64,000 bases of DNA from Ancylomarina sp963977525 (GTDB lineage Bacteria; Bacteroidota; Bacteroidia; Bacteroidales; Marinifilaceae): contig CAXBPC010000003.1 in assembly GCA_963977525.1 (NCBI GenBank), positions 124,001 through 188,000 on the forward strand, read 5' to 3'. The notes under the pieces are model-generated. The model was not told where the DNA came from. It saw only the letters and a program-made list of their open reading frames with translations, and did no database searches. The position numbers and the translations under genes are program-made. This document shows positions 44,865 to 54,230 of this stretch, piece by piece (within the stretch, counting starts at the first letter, position 1; each line of letters starts with the position of its first letter).

Positions 44865-45194
44865 ATGGATATCGAAGGAGTAGTAGCAATCATCTCAGTA
44901 TTTGGAATTATACCACTATGTATTTTCCTTGTTCACCGTCATCGTGAAAGAAAAGCTCTTATTGAAAAAGGTCTTAGTGCTGAAATATTAGCAACAGCAA
45001 CTAAGGACAGAACTCAAGAAAGTTTGAAATATGGAATTTTAGCTATTGGCTTAGCTATTGGAATCTTAATTGGAAATATCCTTGATGAATATACAAGAAT
45101 GAGTGAAGGCGTTTCATATTTCTCAATGATTTTCTTATTTGGAGGTTTAGCTCTTTTAACTTTCTATAGTTTAGCTAAAAAAGATAAAGAGTAG
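44865..45194 (+). CDS. Small membrane protein, DUF6249-like
   Basis: 109 aa, three hydrophobic helices: about 6-22, 55-72 and 82-102. Between the first two is a charged stretch (HRHRERKALIEKGLSAEILATATKDRTQESLKYG). The layout matches the DUF6249 family, small membrane proteins found next to ECF sigma genes in Bacteroidota. Its divergent position to the sigma gene suggests it is a member or target of that regulon, an inference. Closed by the terminator at 45226-45262. Confidence 0.7.
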   Translation: MDIEGVVAIISVFGIIPLCIFLVHRHRERKALIEKGLSAEILATATKDRTQESLKYGILAIGLAIGILIGNILDEYTRMSEGVSYFSMIFLFGGLALLTFYSLAKKDKE

Positions 45195-45225
45195 GACTTT
45201 AAAATAGCTAGCATGTTTTAATTCT

Positions 45226-45262
45226 AAAAAAAATGCACTCATTCAAATGAGTGCATTTTTTT
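45226..45262. terminator. Bidirectional terminator
   Basis: A-run plus TGCACTCATT pairs with AATGAGTGCA plus T-run, with a two-base gap at the tip. It serves the DUF6249-like gene and the M64 peptidase. Confidence 0.9.
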
Positions 45263-45279
45263 GTATTGTTCTATAAGAA

Positions 45280-46563
45280 CTATTCTCCAATAGTAAACTT
45301 GATCATCCTTTCACAAGCTTTTTGGCAAACAGGACAAAATTCATCTTTATTATTCGTCTTCATCTTACAATCTTGAACAGGAGAATATATTCCCTTACTC
45401 ATATAACCACCTCCTTCAAAAAGGCCAATTTTACCTTCATACTCCTCTGTTCTTGGAGTTGGTGTTACTAAACCTTCTTCTATCATTGATTTCCATTTAC
45501 TATCAAAATCAACTAGAGTTGTAATATTTGGCTCCCAAGGTTCTACTTTCAGATTATAAAAATCCTCAACCGAAACATTGTCGGTATAATATTCATCAGC
45601 TAAGCCAACAAAGCCATGTCCGAACTCATGACTTGCAACTTCCTTAGATAACTTATGATCAGATGCACAGGATGTGTAATAATTATAGATTCCCGCTCCT
45701 CCATACTTCTCGGTATTAATTAGAACAAAAATATGGTCGTATGGCACATTCGCAGCAATGTCGTGCATATTTTTTAAATCAGAAGTTGTTAAGTATCGCT
45801 CAGAATCGAATGTATAGAATTTCGAATTTAAAACAGTATTCTTATAAATATGCTTCCCAGGAATATCAGGTCCAGATTCTTCAGATACGGATTCTAAGGC
45901 ATAGATATTAAAACGATCAGCATAAGTCTTAAATGGTTCTACATTCAACACATAACCTGCAATTCGTTCAACATCTGCTCTAAACTTCCCCATTTCTTCC
46001 TGGGTATAGCCTTCGGCAACAAAAGCCACATCAATACTTTTACTTGCATCACCAGTTCCCATTATTTTGGAGTGTTTAACCTGCATTGCTGTTTCTTCTA
46101 ATATGAAATAGTTTGTCGGATCAATTTCATATTCAAACAGCTTTACAAACTCCCCTTCTCTATTTCTATATTCAATAATGAATTGCGCTTTATTTTTAGG
46201 GAATGGCATCACATTTACCTGATAGTATGATCGGTTCATAGTTTTAGCTTCTGGCGTAGCTTGCCATTCTTGAAATAATGACCCGAAGCCTCTAGAATAT
46301 ATTAAAATACCCGTAGCCTTATCAATCAATTTGAATCGAAAGTTGCCGTAATTAAAGGTATCAACCATATTCAACGTTGTACCTCCCCAGTAAGGTTCTT
46401 TCTTTAGATTTTGCAAAAATACGGTTTGCTCTTTTGCATTTCCTCCAAGCAAATAATCAACACGCAAAGTTTTGTGTTCAAAGTAAGTGTCAAAATCTAC
46501 TGAGGCAAAACTCAGCTTGGTTGCTAATAAAAGCAATGTTAAAATTGATATTATAGATTTCAT
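45280..46563 (-). CDS. M64-family metallopeptidase (IgA-peptidase-like)
   Basis: 427 aa with a signal peptide (MKSIISILTLLLLATKLSFA-SV). The zinc site HEFGHGFVGLADEYY (about residue 315) gives HExxHxxxGxxDE. The N-terminal M64_N region (about 22-165) is beta-rich. The C-terminal part has cysteines (VQDCKMKTN, EFCPVCQKACERM). This is an exported protease; the name IgA peptidase comes from a distant relative, and a role in peptide use is more likely here. Confidence 0.9.
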   Translation of the reverse strand: MKSIISILTLLLLATKLSFASVDFDTYFEHKTLRVDYLLGGNAKEQTVFLQNLKKEPYWGGTTLNMVDTFNYGNFRFKLIDKATGILIYSRGFGSLFQEWQATPEAKTMNRSYYQVNVMPFPKNKAQFIIEYRNREGEFVKLFEYEIDPTNYFILEETAMQVKHSKIMGTGDASKSIDVAFVAEGYTQEEMGKFRADVERIAGYVLNVEPFKTYADRFNIYALESVSEESGPDIPGKHIYKNTVLNSKFYTFDSERYLTTSDLKNMHDIAANVPYDHIFVLINTEKYGGAGIYNYYTSCASDHKLSKEVASHEFGHGFVGLADEYYTDNVSVEDFYNLKVEPWEPNITTLVDFDSKWKSMIEEGLVTPTPRTEEYEGKIGLFEGGGYMSKGIYSPVQDCKMKTNNKDEFCPVCQKACERMIKFTIGE

Positions 46564-46783
46564 CTTTGTTTTTTGTTAAAGGTTAATCCAAAGGTAAAAG
46601 AAAGATTAAGACTAATAAATGATCTTTTTCATCTATCAATTTAATTTTACAAGAACTTGCCAATTGAAGTATTCATATACATGTTTCGTTTTGACTAGCC
46701 AATTCAATATATTTGTTCTTACACTAAATAAAGATTGCCTAATTTTCGCATTTTACAAACCGATTATATTATAATTATTAAGC

Positions 46784-48022
46784 ATGAAAGAACTACTTGG
46801 GTCTCATTTAAAAGATTGGTTAATCAATCAAGGTATTGCTGAATATTTCGCAATCATGCTTCAATCTGCAATTGCTGTCGTTGTGGTTTTAATTCTAGCC
46901 TGGCTTTCAGATGTCATTGCTAGAAAGGTTTTGATTAGCATCATCACGAAACTCGTTCGGAAAACCAAAACACATTGGGACGATATTCTTTTGGAAAGAA
47001 AAGTCTTCAATAAAATATCGCATTTTGCACCTGCTATTATCATTTATTATAGCGCTTCTTTGATTAACCCAGCTTCAAGTGGTGTAGTTGTCGAAAAAGC
47101 GGCTCAAATTTATATGATCATATTAGCCTTGATGCTTATAGATTCTTTCCTTAGTGCGGCTAATGATATTTACAACACATTCCCAGTAAGTAAAACTCGC
47201 CCCATTAAAGGCTATATCCAAATTGTCAAGATCTTTTTCTATGTTATGGGATGCATTTCCATCATTGGTATTTTAATTAATAAAGCGCCAACATTAGTAC
47301 TAGGCACAATGGGAGCTTTCGCAGCCGTTCTTATCTTGGTATTTAAAGATACCATTTTAGGGTTCGTAGCATCCATTCAACTATCAGCAAATAAGATGGT
47401 GGGTATTGGTGATTGGATTAGTATGCCATCGAAGAATACTGATGGAACGGTTATCGATATTAGCCTAAACACTGTAAAAGTTCAGAATTGGGATAAAACA
47501 ATTAGTACAATTCCAACATATGCACTTGTTTCAGAGTCTTTCAACAACTGGAAGGGCATGGAAGAGTCAGGTGGAAGAAGGATTAAACGTCATTTGAATA
47601 TAGACGTAAAATCTATCCATTTTCTTAATGATGAAGAAATTGAGATGGCTGGAAAAGTTAAACTTATCTCAAATTATATCGCAGAAAAGAAAGCGGAAAT
47701 TAAACAAGCTAATCCGGAAAATGAGATTCCAGTTAACCAAAAACGCTTGACTAATATCGGTACATTCCGAAAATACATAGAAGCTTATCTTCAAAGTCAT
47801 CCAAAAATTCATAATCATATGACTTTCCTAGTAAGACAACTTCAGCCTTCTGAAAAAGGACTCCCAATTGAGATCTATGTCTTCTCTAACGATCAAGAAT
47901 GGGCTAATTATGAAGCGATACAATCAGACATATTCGATCATATATTAGCAATTGTACCAGAATTCAACTTGAAGGTTTTTCAAAATCCAACAGGTGATGA
48001 TTTTAATAGACTTATTCAATAA
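46784..48022 (+). CDS. YbdG-like MscS-family mechanosensitive channel
   Basis: 412 aa. About five TM helices at the N-terminus (EYFAIMLQSAIAVVVVLILAW and following), then the MscS beta domain (MVGIGDWISMPSKNTDGTVIDISLNTVKVQNWD) and the YbdG pattern ESFNNWKGMEESGGRRIKRHL. A long C-terminal domain follows. Length and these motifs match E. coli YbdG. It relieves osmotic pressure as an inner-membrane channel. Confidence 0.88.
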   Translation: MKELLGSHLKDWLINQGIAEYFAIMLQSAIAVVVVLILAWLSDVIARKVLISIITKLVRKTKTHWDDILLERKVFNKISHFAPAIIIYYSASLINPASSGVVVEKAAQIYMIILALMLIDSFLSAANDIYNTFPVSKTRPIKGYIQIVKIFFYVMGCISIIGILINKAPTLVLGTMGAFAAVLILVFKDTILGFVASIQLSANKMVGIGDWISMPSKNTDGTVIDISLNTVKVQNWDKTISTIPTYALVSESFNNWKGMEESGGRRIKRHLNIDVKSIHFLNDEEIEMAGKVKLISNYIAEKKAEIKQANPENEIPVNQKRLTNIGTFRKYIEAYLQSHPKIHNHMTFLVRQLQPSEKGLPIEIYVFSNDQEWANYEAIQSDIFDHILAIVPEFNLKVFQNPTGDDFNRLIQ

Positions 48023-48032
48023 TTAACCAAGT

Positions 48033-48326
48033 ATGCAAAAATTATTAAAGAAAATAGATTTCTTCAAGTCATTAGGTTGGTTTGGGAATATCATACTTAG
48101 CATTGGTGTTATTCCACAAGTAGTTCAGACTTGGGAAACCAAAGATGTTAGCAGTTTCAATTGGTCTTTCCTTTTAATGTGGGCTTTTGGTGTCTTTTTC
48201 ACCTTCATATACATACTGGAAGGTGATTTAAGAACTGGCAAACGACAATACCCTCTATGGCTTAATTATTTGGTTAATATTATAGCAACCTTCTATTTAT
48301 GCTATGCTAAAATTATTTACAGCTAA
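48033..48326 (+). CDS. SemiSWEET / PQ-loop membrane protein
   Basis: 97 aa, three TM helices. The PQ-loop VIPQVVQTWETKDVSSFNW lies in the first helix, as in SemiSWEET half-transporters that dimerise to move sugars. The substrate is unknown. It lies 10 bp after the channel gene and 17 bp before the next gene, so the three are probably co-transcribed. Confidence 0.85.
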   Translation: MQKLLKKIDFFKSLGWFGNIILSIGVIPQVVQTWETKDVSSFNWSFLLMWAFGVFFTFIYILEGDLRTGKRQYPLWLNYLVNIIATFYLCYAKIIYS

Positions 48327-48343
48327 ACTTAAAACTCGATAAG

Positions 48344-48895
48344 ATGAAAAAATTACTTATACCATTAATCTTGGCTTTTTTCAGTTTAAATGCCATATCG
48401 CAAAACGAAACTGACGCGTTTCCTACAGATTTAAAAATCGACAATGTAGATCTTAAATTGAAAGGAACTGGGACTCGTGTAAAACTATGGATGGATATGT
48501 ATACTCTTGGTTTATTCGTTTCAGACACTCAAATCGATGCTAATCTGATCGTATCAGGAAATGAAACAGCAATTGTTCGTTTAAGTATTATTTCAGGCTT
48601 AATTACTGCTGAAAAAATGGACAAAGCGATTCGCGATGGATTCAAAAAATCAACCCAAGGAAAAACTGAACCTATTCAAACTGAAATTGAAGATTTCTTG
48701 AATGTGTTTAAGCTAGGCGTTGAAAAAAAGGATTTATTTCAATTCACCTATCAAACAGAATTAGGAACAGTTATTTCAAAGAATGGTAAAGAGCTTGCCA
48801 AAATCAAAGGTCTTCCTTTTAAACAAGCTCTTTGGGGCATATGGTTAGGTAAGAATCCTGTAGATAAAAAACTGAAAGCAGAACTTTTGAAATAG
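48344..48895 (+). CDS. Exported chalcone-isomerase-like protein
   Basis: 183 aa with a signal peptide (MKKLLIPLILAFFSLNAIS-QN). The body follows the bacterial chalcone isomerase-like pattern: KLKGTGTRVKLWMDMYTLGLFV, GNETAIVRLSIISG, and FKQALWGIWLGKNPVDKKLKAELL. In bacteria these do not act on flavonoids in any known way; the fold may bind fatty acids. Last gene of the channel-SemiSWEET unit and closed by the terminator at 48918-48948. Confidence 0.82.
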   Translation: MKKLLIPLILAFFSLNAISQNETDAFPTDLKIDNVDLKLKGTGTRVKLWMDMYTLGLFVSDTQIDANLIVSGNETAIVRLSIISGLITAEKMDKAIRDGFKKSTQGKTEPIQTEIEDFLNVFKLGVEKKDLFQFTYQTELGTVISKNGKELAKIKGLPFKQALWGIWLGKNPVDKKLKAELLK

Positions 48896-48917
48896 AAAAT
48901 CATTAACGATATTCTGA

Positions 48918-48948
48918 AACGCAATCATCTTTGGTTGCGTTTTTTTTA
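48918..48948 (+). terminator. Terminator after the chalcone-isomerase-like gene
   Basis: AACGCAATC and GGTTGCGTT pair (one wobble) around an ATCTTT loop, then a run of Ts. Confidence 0.8.
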
Positions 48949-49116
48949 TCTGAAAAATCGTATTTATAAATTAATTTCTAACTTAGTCGCAACTACTATA
49001 ACAGATCACTCTATACTAGAGTGTTGATTCACAACTTCATCTAACTGACTTTAAGGTTATTCCCTTAAAGTTTTTTCGTGCACCCTACTCTATCTTAATA
49101 TTAAAAAATAAGTGAT

Positions 49117-50196
49117 ATGAGTACATATTCAACGATTATTGGATCAGGCAGATACATTCCTGAGGTTGAAGTAAAGAATGAAGACTTCCTTAAGAACACC
49201 TTTTATAACGCAGATGGCAGTCATAATGGTGTGACTACACCTGAAGTTCTAGAAAAATTCTATAGCATTACTGGAATTGAAGAAAGACGCTATGCAAGAG
49301 AGGACCAAAAGGCTTCTGACTTGGCATTTATTGCCGCAAGTAGAGCAATTGAATCATCAGGCGTTGATAAAGAAAGCTTTGATTATATTCTAGTCGCTCA
49401 TAATTTTGGTGACGTTTCTGCCAACACAGTGGCTCCACAAATAATGCCAAGTTTAGCAGCTCGTGTAAAGCACTTATTAAAAATTGAGAATCCAAAAACC
49501 GTAGCTTATGATATCCTTTTCGGATGTCCTGGCTGGGTTCAAGCTATGATTCAAGCCAACTACTTTATCAAATCAGGCGATGCAAAGCGAGTGTTAGTTA
49601 TCGGTTCTGAAACCCTATCGAGGGTTTGCGATCCTCATGATAGAGATAGTATGATTTACTCAGATGGTGCTGGTGCAACGATTCTTGAGGCTGTGGAAAG
49701 TGAAAGCGATACTGGCATGTTATCACACTCTGTTCGTACCGATACCTTAGACGAAGCATACTTCCTTTGGTCAGGAGCTTCACACAATCCCGATTTCAAA
49801 AATAGAGATCGTGACTTTTACATTAAAATGAATGGGCATAAAATCTACGAATATGTGATTTCAAACGTTCCTCAGTTAGTTAAAGAATGTATTGAAAAAG
49901 CTGGTTTAGGATTAAAGGATATTAAAAAGGTACTAATACATCAAGCCAACGAGAAAATGGACGAAGCAATTGCTAAACGCTTATTCCGACTGTATGGTGA
50001 AAGACAAGTCCCTGATGATATCATGCCAATGATCATTAAAAAGATGGGGAATAACTCGGTAGCTACCGTACCCATTTTATACGATATGATTGCTAAAGGA
50101 GAGCTTGAAGGACATAAGTTTGAAAAGGGAGATCACGTCGTATTTGCATCAGTAGGTGCAGGAATGAGCATTAATGCCTTTGTTTATCAATTCTAA
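49117..50196 (+). CDS. KAS III-like 3-oxoacyl-ACP synthase
   Basis: 359 aa, slightly long for FabH. Catalytic Cys in YDILFGCPGWVQ, His in VLIHQANEKMDE, Asn in MGNNSVATVP, so the Cys-His-Asn triad is complete. The thiolase fold continues to the end (FASVGAGMSINAFVY). It condenses an acyl-CoA with malonyl-ACP or works in a related beta-ketoacyl reaction; it may be a FabH paralogue instead of the primary initiator. Stands alone with a 221-bp upstream region and a tetraloop hairpin at 50235-50260. Confidence 0.9.
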   Translation: MSTYSTIIGSGRYIPEVEVKNEDFLKNTFYNADGSHNGVTTPEVLEKFYSITGIEERRYAREDQKASDLAFIAASRAIESSGVDKESFDYILVAHNFGDVSANTVAPQIMPSLAARVKHLLKIENPKTVAYDILFGCPGWVQAMIQANYFIKSGDAKRVLVIGSETLSRVCDPHDRDSMIYSDGAGATILEAVESESDTGMLSHSVRTDTLDEAYFLWSGASHNPDFKNRDRDFYIKMNGHKIYEYVISNVPQLVKECIEKAGLGLKDIKKVLIHQANEKMDEAIAKRLFRLYGERQVPDDIMPMIIKKMGNNSVATVPILYDMIAKGELEGHKFEKGDHVVFASVGAGMSINAFVYQF

Positions 50197-50234
50197 TATC
50201 AAGATTACATACTAGCCCAAATTCCCTATAAACC

Positions 50235-50260
50235 GAGAGTCTCACGAAAGTGGGGCTCTC
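50235..50260 (+). terminator. Terminator-like hairpin with GAAA tetraloop
   Basis: GAGAGTCTCAC and GTGGGGCTCTC pair over 11 bases (two wobbles) around GAAA. The trailing TCTCTTTA is only partly T-rich. It lies 39 bp after the KAS III stop and just before the 42-bp array. Confidence 0.6.
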
Positions 50261-50273
50261 TCTCTTTAGAAAA

Positions 50274-50470
50274 CTCGGTGCAGTGTGCAGCAAGGCTCAC
50301 ACAGGTCATGTGATGCTCGCTGCAGTGTGCAGGAAGGTTCACACGCGTCATGTGAAGCTCGCTGCAGCCTGCAGGACGGTTTACACGAGTCATGTGATAC
50401 TCGCTGCAGCCTGCAGGAAGGTTTACACGAGTCATGTGATGCTCGCTGCAGTGCGCAGGGACATTCACAC
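50274..50470. repeat. 42-bp tandem array
   Basis: About 4.6 copies of a 42-bp unit. CTGCAG (or its worn first copy) recurs at 50278, 50320, 50362, 50404 and 50446. Each copy has a CTGCAG/CCTGCAGG-type palindromic half and a half with CACG-x-GTCATGTG, where ACAC and GTGT-like ends can pair. It is the most GC-rich spot in the window. All frames are open because 42 is a multiple of three and the unit has no stop. I treat these ORFs as artefacts. Confidence 0.88.
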
Positions 50471-50599
50471 AATAATATATTCTCATTAAACTAATAGATT
50501 CTTTTTGTAATCATTCTAAACTCAGTATTCCAAAGACTGAGACAGATAAATAAGCTTATCTTAACACGCTTAATTACAAACCACAAGTATTTATTATTC

Positions 50600-51949
50600 A
50601 TGGAATCTCTTTTCGATATCTCAACGCTATTCTGTCTTATCTGCTCACTGATCTTTTTAGTCATATTTCTATACAGTGCTTATATATTTTATACCGAAAA
50701 TGAAAAAAGGGCAGCTTTTCTGGCTTTTAGTATCGGCATACTATTACCTATTCCATACTTCATCGCTTGGTACTACAATTACAATATACTAGCACTAATT
50801 CTCTTTGCTGATATTATACTTACAGGCTTACTATTTATCTATCCTTTTAAAACTCCCGAGACAATTTGTGATGAAATCCCATTAAACAAGATTGATGAGA
50901 GAAATGTTATGTTCTCGAGAAATGAATTGGTGAAAGGTAGTGATACATATAAGGCCTACTACGAAAAGTATCCGGAGAAAGAAATCCTTGATGATGCTTT
51001 TAGAAAAGAGGCAGGTTTGTGTTCTGATAAATCACTCTTCAACCATACTTTCGCTTTTGCAGCTGCACATGCAAGTTTCTTTGCTGTTGGACAATTCAAA
51101 AAAGCAGTTGATGGTGACGTGAACCCCAATCGTAAAGAATCAAGTTCTGAAGAAATGAGCAATTTCTTAAAATCTTGGGGAAAGAAACTAGGTGCTTTAG
51201 ATATAGGGTATTGCAAACTGAAAGATTATCATTTGTATTCTCACAAAGGACGTGGTGAAGAATATGGAAATAAGGTACACAATACTCATAGCCATGCCAT
51301 TGCTTTTACGGTTGAGATGACAGAAGAAATGGTAAAAGCAGCACCACAATCACCTATAGTAATGGAATCGGCACAACAATATCTCGATTCAGGACGCATT
51401 GCCATTCAAATTGCCGAATTCCTAAGACACCTTGGATATTCTGCACGCGCACATATCGATGGTAATTACCAAGTTGTTTGTCCGCTAGTGGCTCGTGATG
51501 CTGGCTTGGGAGAAATTGGGAGAATGGGTTTACTTATGACTCCCAAACAAGGGCCAAGAGTTCGTTTAGGGGTAGTAACTACAGAGTTCCCATTAAAAAC
51601 TGAAGATAGAAAGAAGCTTAATTATATGTTAGATTTCTGTTTGCGCTGTAAGAAATGTGCCGAAGTTTGCCCTAGCAAATCTATTTCATTGGAAGAACCT
51701 AAAATGGTTGATGGAGTTAAAAGGTGGCAAATCAATTCAGAATCTTGTTTTACCTATTGGTGCAAAGCTGGAACTGATTGCGGACGCTGTATGGCCACTT
51801 GCCCATACTCTCATCCAGATAATTTATTACACAATGCCATTCGATTTGGAATAAAGTACTCCCCCCTATTTAGGCGCATTGCAGCACCTTTGGATGATTT
51901 CTTTTATGGGCGTAAACCTAAGCCGAAAAATATTCCTGAGTGGATGTAA
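50600..51949 (+). CDS. Membrane-anchored RdhA-like iron-sulfur/corrinoid protein
   Basis: 449 aa. Three N-terminal TM helices (about 9-82) replace the Tat signal of typical reductive dehalogenases. The central part (about 140-330) matches the dehalogenase/QueG-like corrinoid domain: NTHSHAIAFTVEMTEEMV, LGYSARAHIDGNYQVVCPLVARDAGLGEIGRMGLLMTP. Two 4Fe-4S sites follow: CLRCKKCAEVCPS and a second with CGRCMATCPY. It would act at the inner membrane with its large domain on the cytoplasmic or periplasmic side. A dehalogenase activity is not established; there is no rdhB. The substrate is unknown. Confidence 0.8.
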   Translation: MESLFDISTLFCLICSLIFLVIFLYSAYIFYTENEKRAAFLAFSIGILLPIPYFIAWYYNYNILALILFADIILTGLLFIYPFKTPETICDEIPLNKIDERNVMFSRNELVKGSDTYKAYYEKYPEKEILDDAFRKEAGLCSDKSLFNHTFAFAAAHASFFAVGQFKKAVDGDVNPNRKESSSEEMSNFLKSWGKKLGALDIGYCKLKDYHLYSHKGRGEEYGNKVHNTHSHAIAFTVEMTEEMVKAAPQSPIVMESAQQYLDSGRIAIQIAEFLRHLGYSARAHIDGNYQVVCPLVARDAGLGEIGRMGLLMTPKQGPRVRLGVVTTEFPLKTEDRKKLNYMLDFCLRCKKCAEVCPSKSISLEEPKMVDGVKRWQINSESCFTYWCKAGTDCGRCMATCPYSHPDNLLHNAIRFGIKYSPLFRRIAAPLDDFFYGRKPKPKNIPEWM

Positions 51950-51962
51950 TTAGATGAATATT

Positions 51963-53402
51963 TTAATTCTTTTTGCCAATAGCTAACAAACCTAAAAAGG
52001 TTAAGAAACCATTCAGCATCAGCAATTCAAAGCCAAGTTTAAACCCAAACCACTCCATTGAGTTTTGTGCAAAAATATAGCATAAAATTGGAGCAGCAAT
52101 AGTTACTATTGGAACCAACTTATCTCTAACTTGTATAGAAGTGAATAAGCCAAAGGCATATAAACCGAGAAGGGGTCCGTAGGTATATCCAGCAACCGTA
52201 AAAATTGCTGAGATAACAGAATCATCGTTAATGGCTCTAAAGATTAAAATAACAACTAATAATATGAGTGAAAATAGAAGGTGAGATCGAGTTCTAAGTT
52301 TCTTAGTTTTTACTTCATCATTTTCATCTGCACCTAATATGTCAACGGTAAAAGAGGTTGTTAGCGATGTAAGTGCAGAATCGGCACTAGAATAGGCAGC
52401 AGCCATTAAACCAACCAAAAAGAAAAGTCCAACAACTGGTCCTAGATGTTGCGTTGCCAACATAGGGAACAAGTCATCACCTCGTTCAGGAATAGTAATA
52501 CCCTCATGCTGTGCAAACATTAAAAGCAAAGCTCCGAGTAATAGGAATAATAGGTTTGCTGGAATAAAAGCAAAGCCATACCAATACATATTCTTTTTAG
52601 CTTCTTTTAAATTTTTGCAACTCAAATTCTTTTGCATCATATCCTGATCAAGTCCCGTCATCACTATAGTGATAAAAGCACCAGTAAAAAATTGCTTCAC
52701 AAAGTGTTGCTTACTTGACCAATCATCAAATTCAAAAACGCCACCATAGTTACTCTCTCTAATTGAACTCAATGCACTTGAAACATTCAAATCAAGCTTA
52801 TCCATTATAAGATAAATACTAATTCCAACTGATAAGAGCATAAACAAAGTTTGAAGACTATCGGTCCAAATAATTGTTTTAATACCACCTTTAAATGTGT
52901 AAAGCCATATCAGCATAATTGTAATAAGTACGGTAAGAGCAAAAGGAACATTCCATGCATCAAACACGGTGATTTGAAGCACATTTGCCATTAGAAACAA
53001 GCGAAATGAAGCACCAATCGTTCTTGATAATAAAAAGAAAGATGCTCCTGTTTTATACGAAACTATACCAAAGCGACCTTTCAAGTAGGAATAAATTGAG
53101 GTCAAATTCAATCGGTAATAGAGAGGTAAAAGAATATTAGCTACAACAATATAACCAAGCATATATCCAAACACCATTTGCATGTAAGAAAGTCCAGTTG
53201 AGCTCACCCAACCTGGTACTGATATAAAAGTCACTCCCGAAAGTGAAGCACCAATCATACCAAAAGAAACAACATACCAAGGTGACTGTTTATTTCCAAG
53301 GAAGAAGGCTTTATTATCGGCTTTTCGACTTGTGAAATATGAAATACTTAATAGAAGTGTGAAGTAACCTACAACTACAAGTATGATATTTAATGGCGAC
53401 AT
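51963..53402 (-). CDS. Sodium:solute symporter
   Basis: 479 aa, about 13 TM helices. SSS landmarks are FGMIGASLSGVTFISVPGWV near the start, FKGGIKTIIWTDSLQTLFML, and GLDQDMMQKNLSCKNLKEAKKNMYW. The N-terminal SSSF core and the A-Y-S-S-A-D-S-A-L-T-S-L segment suit Na+ binding. The solute is not defined. Convergent with the RdhA-like gene (13 bp) and independent of recR. Confidence 0.9.
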   Translation of the reverse strand: MSPLNIILVVVGYFTLLLSISYFTSRKADNKAFFLGNKQSPWYVVSFGMIGASLSGVTFISVPGWVSSTGLSYMQMVFGYMLGYIVVANILLPLYYRLNLTSIYSYLKGRFGIVSYKTGASFFLLSRTIGASFRLFLMANVLQITVFDAWNVPFALTVLITIMLIWLYTFKGGIKTIIWTDSLQTLFMLLSVGISIYLIMDKLDLNVSSALSSIRESNYGGVFEFDDWSSKQHFVKQFFTGAFITIVMTGLDQDMMQKNLSCKNLKEAKKNMYWYGFAFIPANLLFLLLGALLLMFAQHEGITIPERGDDLFPMLATQHLGPVVGLFFLVGLMAAAYSSADSALTSLTTSFTVDILGADENDEVKTKKLRTRSHLLFSLILLVVILIFRAINDDSVISAIFTVAGYTYGPLLGLYAFGLFTSIQVRDKLVPIVTIAAPILCYIFAQNSMEWFGFKLGFELLMLNGFLTFLGLLAIGKKN

Positions 53403-53550
53403 AGAGTTCTTTTAAAAGTACGACTCAAAAATAGAAATTATCATCATAATGCGATCAACTTATTTCATATTAAAACTCAACAAGTCATAAGTATGCTTAA
53501 ACTTCATCGAATCATAAATTAACTCAAGGCAGAATAATACGAAAAATACT

Positions 53551-53558
53551 TACATTTG
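53551..53558 (+). promoter_or_regulatory. Putative -7 element for recR
   Basis: TACATTTG matches TAnnTTTG, 52 bp before the start at 53610. The -33 box is not clear. Confidence 0.35.
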
Positions 53559-53609
53559 GGCTAAGGATTCAAAACAGATCCTACGCATATGTTGCTTATA
53601 AAATAAAGT

Positions 53610-54230
53610 ATGAATTACGATAACTTTCCATCCAAACTATTAGAAAATGCTGTTTCTGAATTCTCGAAACTACCAGGAATAGGACGAAAAACAGCTCTAA
53701 GATTGGTTTTACATCTTCTTAATCAAAACAAAGATGATGTTAGAAAATTTGGAAATACAATCATTCAACTGCGTGAAGAAGTTAGACATTGCAAATCCTG
53801 CTTTAATATTTCAGATACAGATATGTGCGATATTTGTGCAAGCCCTAAACGAGATAAAACAACCATCTGCGTAGTTGAAAGTATCAGAGATGTTATGTCG
53901 ATTGAAAGAACTCAACAGTACAATGGCATCTATCACGTTTTAGGAGGTATCATTTCTCCGATGGATGGTATTGGACCAAGCGATTTACGTATACAACCAC
54001 TCGTAGACAAAGCTGAAAAGGACGATTTAACCGAGATCATTTTGGCCCTTAGTACAACAATGGAAGGTGATACAACCAATTTTTATTTGTACAAAAAACT
54101 ACAACCACATCAGGTTTCTGTTACAACAATTGCCCGTGGCGTTTCCATTGGCGATGAGCTTGAGTATACCGATGAAATAACATTAGGACGTTCACTTCTA
54201 AACAGAATGCCTTTCGATAAAAGCTTATAA
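53610..54230 (+). CDS. recR: Recombination protein RecR
   Basis: 206 aa. N-terminal HhH (LPGIGRKTALRLVLHLL), Cys4 zinc finger (CKSCFNISDTDMCDIC, about 57-72) and a Toprim domain (TICVVESIRDVMSIE). The C-terminal part has the Walker-B-like YTDEITLGRSLLNRM region. It works with RecO and RecF in gap repair. Complete and single-gene. Confidence 0.95.
   Translation: MNYDNFPSKLLENAVSEFSKLPGIGRKTALRLVLHLLNQNKDDVRKFGNTIIQLREEVRHCKSCFNISDTDMCDICASPKRDKTTICVVESIRDVMSIERTQQYNGIYHVLGGIISPMDGIGPSDLRIQPLVDKAEKDDLTEIILALSTTMEGDTTNFYLYKKLQPHQVSVTTIARGVSIGDELEYTDEITLGRSLLNRMPFDKSL

Noticed and set aside
50226..50494. Four overlapping ORFs on both strands in the 42-bp array, one encoding a Cys/His-rich 14-residue repeat
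   Set aside because: A 42-bp unit without stops opens every frame by design. All frames are equally open, and none has a clear start context or a match to a known family.
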